Program-made: the position numbers and the translations under genes
In this document: positions 59,759-64,000 of the stretch, one piece after another
Layout: each line of letters opens with the position of its first letter
How positions within the stretch are numbered: the first letter of the stretch is position 1
NCBI GenBank assembly: GCA_903843965.1
Contig: CAIMRY010000030.1
Coordinates: 1 to 64,000 of the forward strand
Length of the DNA stretch: 64,000 nt
From: an uncultured delta proteobacterium
GTDB taxonomy: Bacteria > Desulfobacterota > Desulfovibrionia > Desulfovibrionales > Desulfovibrionaceae
Reading direction: 5' to 3'
The notes under the pieces: generated by a model
What the model was told of the DNA's origin: nothing
Seen by the model: only the letters and a program-made list of their open reading frames with translations
Database searches by the model: none

Positions 59759-59842
59759 TCACACCTCCGCAACCGGACGCCCGGCCTCCGCCTGCTTGAG
59801 AAACCCGAGGAGCTGCTCCCCGCTCAATCTGCCCTTGCTCAT
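59759..59842 (-). mobile_element. IS3-family transposase OrfA, N-terminal remnant
   Basis: The minus strand reads MSKGRLSGEQLLGFLKQAEA followed by GRPVAEV and a stop. This matches the start of IS3-family OrfA proteins (KKSRFTEEQIxxFLKQAEAG.PVAEV), including the first helix of the DNA-binding domain. The frame ends where CRKHGIS would follow, so the element is cut off there. GAAGGAGACC lies upstream as a ribosome site. It is an old insertion scar. Confidence 0.68.
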
Positions 59843-59893
59843 ATCCGTGGTCTCCTTCGCCGGAGTCACAAACGCAGAGCTGGAATGCGAAAC

Positions 59894-59943
59894 GGGGGGA
59901 CGGTCAGTCCCCCCGGTCGTCGCGGCTTCGGACGACCGGGGGG
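59894..59943. other. Two overlapping, mutually exclusive stem-loops
   Basis: GGGGGGAC (59894-59901) pairs with GTCCCCCC (59907-59914) over a 5-base loop. The same CCCCCC also starts CCCCCCGGTCGTC (59909-59921), which pairs perfectly with GACGACCGGGGGG (59931-59943) over a 9-base loop. Only one can form at a time. Neither is followed by a T-run. The site lies about 50 bp behind the IS3 OrfA start, so it may be part of the element's end. Confidence 0.6.
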
Positions 59944-60128
59944 CAATCATCTCCCCGCGTGGGGTTTGGCCAAGGGGCTGCTCCAGACAGGGAGGAGATG
60001 CGCCCGGCGGAACCTATGCACCGTGGGCGGCAAGGACGATACCTTCCTTGTGGCCCGATTCCGGCTGCCTGCACCTGCGCATCTTCCAGAATTCGCGCTG
60101 GCGCGATCCCTGCTCGGGCGCCATCATC

Positions 60129-61577
60129 TCACGGTATGAGCGGCAGACCGTTGAACGCATACCATGGGGCCATGATCGCGATGTCGAAGATGATCGCGAT
60201 GGTCATTGTCCCCAGCCCGACCAGGGCATAGTCCTTCATGCTGAATGCGCCGGAGGAGTATGCCAACACTCCGACCGTGACCTGGGTGGGGATCAGGAAG
60301 GCGAAGGTGTCCACGTCGCACACGAGCATGGTGAAGGGGATCGGGTTGTACCCGTAGTTGCTGGCCAGGTCGGCCATGACCGGGGCCAGAAAGGCGATGG
60401 CCGTTACATTGGAGAGCATGCCGATGCGAATGACGTGTGTGGCCAGCATGAGGATCAACAGGGCGACGGCCCAGTGCTGATCCATGGCCAGGGGCTGGGC
60501 CAGCCCGGCCAGGTATTTGGCCAGTCCGGTCTTGCTCATGGCCACGGAGAGCGACATGGCCCCGGCCAGAAACAGGAACGTTCCCCAGGTGGTGTTCTTC
60601 TGGATCAGGTTCCATTTCCAGGGGAGCAGGCCGGGGATGAAGATGATGCTGAGCATGACGATGGTCATGGCTCCTACATCCAGCCCGAAGAGAGGCTTGG
60701 ACGTGGCCCAGGCCACTGCCGTGAGACAGAAGAAGCCGAGCAGCATCCGTTCAATCGGCGTGCTCTTGCCCATCTCCTTGCGCATGCGCCCGATGCGCTC
60801 CACGCCGCCATCGATGTGCACGTCCTTTGTCTTGAAGAACCACCGCGTCCAATAATAGATGAGCACCCACAAGATGAGCATGGGGGCGTGCAGCCAGAAC
60901 CATTGCAAGTACCCTATGGAATAGCCGAACTTCTTTTCGAAGAGATTGACCATGATGATGTTCGGCATGTGCGCGGTCATGACCACCACGCCGCAGATCA
61001 TGGTCGCGTACACCATGCTCTGGATGACGATGGCGCTTTTGGCCCTGCGTTCTTCCGGGGTGTCGCCGAAGACCTCGACAAGCCCCTTCACGATCGGCAA
61101 CAGTGTGGTTCCCCGCGCCGCCGTGGCCGGGATGAGCAGGGACAGGATGAAATTGGTGACGAACATGCCCTTGATAAGCTCATCAGCCTTTTTCACCTTG
61201 AACACATTCAGCACGGCCACGGCGATACGCTTGTCCAGACCGCTCAGTTGCATAAGCGAAGCGAAGATGAACGCCCCGAGGCACAAATAGGTCGTTCCGG
61301 CCACATAGCCCGCAAAGGCGTCCTCCATCTTCGGCAGAGCCCCGGTGACAAGCAGAAGCATGGGGATGACCAGTCCGGTCACGCCCACGGGAACCGCCTC
61401 GGTCACCCAGATGATGACCGACCACAACACTACGGCCAGCGTGCACAATGCCTGGGGTGAGAGCCCCTTCGGCACGGGCGCGGCCATGACCGCGAAGAAG
61501 ATCCCCCAGGCCCCTAAAAAACCGAGCATATTTTTCCGGCTCGGCTTGGTCCACGCCAATCCCTGATTCATTTCCAT
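60129..61577 (-). CDS. DASS-family (SLC13) sodium/anion symporter
   Basis: A 482-residue transporter with about 12 membrane segments. Family features: LWSVIIWVTEAVPVGVTGLV, an SNT-like LIPATAARGTTLLPIVKGL in the first half, HMPNIIMVNL, and in the second half the matching GMLSNVTAIAFLAPVMADLA. Family members carry dicarboxylates, citrate or sulfate with sodium. The gene follows a sulfotransferase by 72 bp in the same direction, so sulfate or an organic sulfate is a possible substrate, but dicarboxylate is equally usual. Not resolvable from sequence. Confidence 0.88.
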   Translation of the reverse strand: MEMNQGLAWTKPSRKNMLGFLGAWGIFFAVMAAPVPKGLSPQALCTLAVVLWSVIIWVTEAVPVGVTGLVIPMLLLVTGALPKMEDAFAGYVAGTTYLCLGAFIFASLMQLSGLDKRIAVAVLNVFKVKKADELIKGMFVTNFILSLLIPATAARGTTLLPIVKGLVEVFGDTPEERRAKSAIVIQSMVYATMICGVVVMTAHMPNIIMVNLFEKKFGYSIGYLQWFWLHAPMLILWVLIYYWTRWFFKTKDVHIDGGVERIGRMRKEMGKSTPIERMLLGFFCLTAVAWATSKPLFGLDVGAMTIVMLSIIFIPGLLPWKWNLIQKNTTWGTFLFLAGAMSLSVAMSKTGLAKYLAGLAQPLAMDQHWAVALLILMLATHVIRIGMLSNVTAIAFLAPVMADLASNYGYNPIPFTMLVCDVDTFAFLIPTQVTVGVLAYSSGAFSMKDYALVGLGTMTIAIIFDIAIMAPWYAFNGLPLIP

Positions 61578-61649
61578 TGCGCATCCCCTCGCTGATTAAT
61601 TGAAGTCCGTTGCTTCCGCCTGACGTCGCATTTCCCTGGCGCTGCGCTG

Positions 61650-62792
61650 CTACGTGATGAACCTGTGCTTGATGCTGAAGTGTTCCCGAAAGCGCCTGGG
61701 GCTGCGGTAGCCGACGATGGTCTCCTCGTCCGGGTCGCCCACCGGGAATTCCCTGGGGTCGTCCTCCGCCTTCCAGATGCCGCGAAGTCTGCGCTCCTCG
61801 CGCTGGGCGGCCAGCCAGTCCCGGTAGCTCTCGAACACGATGTGCCCGCCGGGACCGTCGAGCCGGGCCGCGCGGAACCGGCCGTCCCATTCCGAGAGAA
61901 TGGCCAGCTCCGCCGGGGCGATGTCGATGGGGCCGTGGTCCAGCCCATAGCCGTAGGCCGTGTGGGTGGCCCCGGCCAGGGTGGCGAAGATTTCCTGTTC
62001 GTAGACGCTCAGATGTCTCTTGTAGATGCCGATCTCCTTTTCCGAGACCGGCGTGCCCAGGGGCGCGTGGTCGCGCTGCTTGCCGCGCGCCAGGCCGATG
62101 GGGCTCTTGTAGAAGTCGAGCATCCCCGACTCATAGGACTCGCCCAGGAACGCGCACACGCCCTGCAGCACCTCCACCGGATTGCGGCACAGCTCCTCGT
62201 ACTTCACGTCGTGCCAGACATCAGGTCCGAGCGTTTCCCGGAACGGCCGGACAAAGGCGTTGGCCTTGTGCCAAGTTGAGGCTGCGCCCACGATGTTGCC
62301 CGCGCCAAAGGCCGAGGACAGCGACGTGACCGAGGCGTCGCGGCCGTCGCGGACGATGAAGATGAATTGCGCGTTGGGAAAGCATTGCCTGATCTGCGGC
62401 ACGAAATAGAGGTTGTTGGGCGTCTTTTGGCCCCACCGGGGTTTGTTGCCGTTTTCCATGAGAAACCGCCGGTGCATGGTCTCGTAGACCCCCTCGAAGC
62501 TTCGCTGCGTCGCCATGTCCGCGATTTCGTCCACCGCAGTGGCCGGGTTGAGCTTCAGGCCCCAAAACGGCTTGTTCAGGCCGAAGAGCATCTCCTCCAC
62601 CAGAACCCGGAAATTTGCCTTGACCGACAGATCCCCATAGGTATGCCGCCAGGGGTATATCCTAGGGAACAGCCAGCCCACCTCGGGTATTCCGATGCGC
62701 GAATGGCATCCAAGCATGGCCATGAGAAGCGTCGTCCCCGAACGTTCGTAACCGATGATGAATACTGGTCTCTCTTCTGGTTCAATAGGCAT
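61650..62792 (-). CDS. PAPS-dependent sulfotransferase-family protein
   Basis: A 380-residue protein. The 5'-phosphosulfate loop FIIGYERSGTTLLMAML starts at about residue 11, and the 3'-phosphate motif FIFIVRDGRDASVTSLSSAF is near 150. WGQKTPNNLYFVPQI and YEELCRNPVEVLQGVCAFLG are typical of the Sulfotransfer_1/3 group, which moves sulfate from PAPS to sugars, lipids or peptides. The start at MPIEPEERPV follows GGAGGTGAC. It is upstream of the DASS transporter in the same direction. Acceptor unknown. Confidence 0.86.
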   Translation of the reverse strand: MPIEPEERPVFIIGYERSGTTLLMAMLGCHSRIGIPEVGWLFPRIYPWRHTYGDLSVKANFRVLVEEMLFGLNKPFWGLKLNPATAVDEIADMATQRSFEGVYETMHRRFLMENGNKPRWGQKTPNNLYFVPQIRQCFPNAQFIFIVRDGRDASVTSLSSAFGAGNIVGAASTWHKANAFVRPFRETLGPDVWHDVKYEELCRNPVEVLQGVCAFLGESYESGMLDFYKSPIGLARGKQRDHAPLGTPVSEKEIGIYKRHLSVYEQEIFATLAGATHTAYGYGLDHGPIDIAPAELAILSEWDGRFRAARLDGPGGHIVFESYRDWLAAQREERRLRGIWKAEDDPREFPVGDPDEETIVGYRSPRRFREHFSIKHRFIT

Positions 62793-63166
62793 GACCGTCA
62801 CCTCCGCATGATGTGGTTGATGCCGCATCATGCCAGAAGCGAAGAGAGAGTCTGTCCCCGGCCCCACCAGGTGGGTGTGCCTTTGGCGACCGGGTTCATG
62901 TCGTCTGGAGGACATTGGGGGACATCAAGGGAAGAGGGCGCAGCACAGCGGGCTGCAGGTCATGGCAACCCGGAGCGGTCTTTGCTGCTGTCAGGTCTAA
63001 GGCTAGTTTCTAAAAGCGTCTTTTGCCCCTTGGACATCGTCGCGCGCCTATTCGGGATCATCGCGAGCAGATTCGGGTCCAGGGCTGTATCGCATAAGCA
63101 CACCCCTGGCCCCCCAATTGGCGCTCTCCTCGCCAGGGAACAGAATCCATCTGTTGGGAACAGACC
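62793..63166. other. Intergenic region between Crp/Fnr gene and sulfotransferase
   Basis: No gene is supported in these 374 bases. AGTCTGTCCCC near 62850 and GGGAACAGACCC near 63157 form a loose inverted pair about 300 bp apart, which may mark an old element. I searched by eye for a TTGA-TCAA type Fnr/Crp site and found none convincing. Confidence 0.4.
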
Positions 63167-63856
63167 CTAATGCGCGGCGAATTCGCGCAGCTTCTCGAAA
63201 TCGAGGATCATAATTTTCCCATCGATGTATTCGATGTACTTCAACTCTTTATAATCGTTAATGATTTCCGTGACAGTGGTCCGCGTGGCCCCGATCATGC
63301 TTGCCAGTTCCTGGTGGGTGAGCTTGTCGTTGATCAACGCCCCTCCCTCAACCTTGCAGCTCATTTCGACGAGCTTCAAGAGCAGGCAGGCCAACCGGGA
63401 ATTGGTGTCCTGGATGGCCAGGCTTTGGATCGCCCGGTGGGCCTGGCGCAACCGGCCTCCCAGGACCTTCAGCACGAACAGCGCCACGCCGTGATTGGCG
63501 CGCAACAGTTTGAGGAAGTCTTCGCGCTCCAGGCACCAGGTGTGCGTGTCCTCAACCGCCTCGGCGAACACCTCGCGCCGGTCCTCCCCGCAGATTTCCG
63601 CCAGCCCGAAAAAGGTGTTCCTGCCGCAAAAGCGGTAGATCACCTCTTTGCCTGATGCCGAGAGGTTGGAAATCTTGATCTTGCCGCTTACAATGTAATT
63701 GACGTGGTACACCCGGTCGCCGGGGGAATGGATGATCGAATTCTTGCGATAAAACTTCTGGTATGATTTCTGCTCGACAAAGCGTTTCTGCTCCTCGGTG
63801 AGAAGCGATAGAAATTCCGTTTCGTCGAAATCCAACCGGTCGAACCCATCAGCCAT
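63167..63856 (-). CDS. Crp/Fnr-family transcriptional regulator
   Basis: A 229-residue regulator: an N-terminal cyclic-nucleotide-binding fold (about 20-135: NSIIHSPGDRVYHVNYIVSG, FCGRNTFFGLAEI), a dimer helix and a C-terminal winged helix with LTHQELASMIGATRTTVTEI. The Cys pattern is not that of Fnr, so no oxygen-sensing cluster is evident. ATG at 63856 follows GGGAGGGGGC; an earlier ATG at 63892 lacks a site. It precedes the sulfotransferase-transporter pair on the same strand and may regulate it. Confidence 0.88.
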   Translation of the reverse strand: MADGFDRLDFDETEFLSLLTEEQKRFVEQKSYQKFYRKNSIIHSPGDRVYHVNYIVSGKIKISNLSASGKEVIYRFCGRNTFFGLAEICGEDRREVFAEAVEDTHTWCLEREDFLKLLRANHGVALFVLKVLGGRLRQAHRAIQSLAIQDTNSRLACLLLKLVEMSCKVEGGALINDKLTHQELASMIGATRTTVTEIINDYKELKYIEYIDGKIMILDFEKLREFAAH

Positions 63857-64000
63857 GCCCGCCCCCTCCCGCAACCATCGATTGTCTCGCATGGATACCG
63901 AGAAACCGACATCGCGGCAAGCCTGCGGAATAAGTGGAGCCGGGGCCTTTCACCAGCTCTAAAAGGCGTTCTGTATGGGTTCGCAAGGACGGATCGTTCA
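63857..64000. other. Right end of window, upstream of the Crp/Fnr gene
   Basis: These 144 bases should contain the promoter of the Crp/Fnr gene on the minus strand. I could not point to clear boxes. No gene is supported. Confidence 0.3.

Larger units (their letters stand above)
59585..60128. other. Intergenic region between convergent efflux and transporter genes
   Basis: This 544-bp region holds an IS3 orfA remnant (59759-59842) and a pair of overlapping hairpins (59894-59943), described separately. The rest has open frames on both strands but none with recognisable protein features. No T-run terminator was found for the efflux operon. Confidence 0.5.

Noticed and set aside
59585-60128. Additional genes between the efflux operon and the DASS transporter
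   Set aside because: Open frames here show no start-site support or family motifs other than the short OrfA remnant.
62793-63166. Crp/Fnr binding site before the sulfotransferase gene
   Set aside because: No TTGA..TCAA or TGTGA..TCACA-like palindrome with proper spacing was visible.

Overview
The window is GC-rich (roughly two thirds by eye) and densely coded. It looks like chromosome of a sulfate-reducing deltaproteobacterium of the Desulfovibrionaceae type. Reasons: an aldehyde:ferredoxin oxidoreductase with its own four-cluster ferredoxin, a CoA-ligase/GNAT fusion near acetyl-CoA synthetase, paired AMP-ligase and XRE-cupin genes, very long multi-PAS kinases, and an intergenic palindrome of a kind I associate with Desulfovibrio genomes (26340-26385). 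The organism call is inference from gene content; there is no rRNA or other marker here.

Layout. 1-2771: accessory end with the tail of an IS481-type transposase, three paralogous small membrane genes (the third frameshifted) and, on the opposite strand between them, an orphan polymorphic-toxin type 44 domain. 2928-5153: NeuB-like synthase and a SAM methyltransferase. 5361-10841: two tandem periplasmic binding proteins coupled to a multi-sensor histidine kinase (PocR and GAF domains) that carries an in-frame TGA, then a response regulator. 11013-16556: a small membrane protein, a Na+/solute symporter-histidine kinase fusion and a REC-DUF3369-HD-GYP regulator in one overlapping operon. 16756-21742 (minus): Pat-like fusion protein, ferredoxin and AOR. 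21944-26260: small coiled-coil protein, old yellow enzyme and acsA.

26582-33466 is the most unusual part. A short Rhs-core gene with its toxin tip out of frame is followed by a head-to-tail array of orphan Rhs C-terminal tips. Each tip is preceded by a 50-145 bp copy of the Rhs core end and followed by a small, mostly membrane, putative immunity gene. Two toxin/immunity types occur twice, and copies are decaying by frameshift, start-codon change and loss of the toxin half. Together with the type-44 toxin and membrane-gene cluster at the left end, the window holds two remodelled polymorphic-toxin islands.

33571-38063 (minus): a four-gene operon of two AMP-forming acyl-CoA ligases alternating with two XRE-cupin regulators. 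38333-42147: TPR protein, FetAB-type ABC exporter and a protein with a divergent diadenylate-cyclase-like domain. 42303-47287 (minus): response regulator and a 1471-residue hybrid kinase with a periplasmic binding domain and six PAS domains. 47477-49295 (minus): CrcB fluoride channel and a DUF190-CBS protein. 49633-52201: MORN lipoprotein and glycosyltransferase. 52622-59584: TetR regulator and a complete tripartite RND efflux operon, with a palindromic operator over the promoter. 59759-63856 (minus): IS3 orfA remnant, DASS anion transporter, PAPS-type sulfotransferase and Crp/Fnr regulator. No rRNA, tRNA or CRISPR array was seen.
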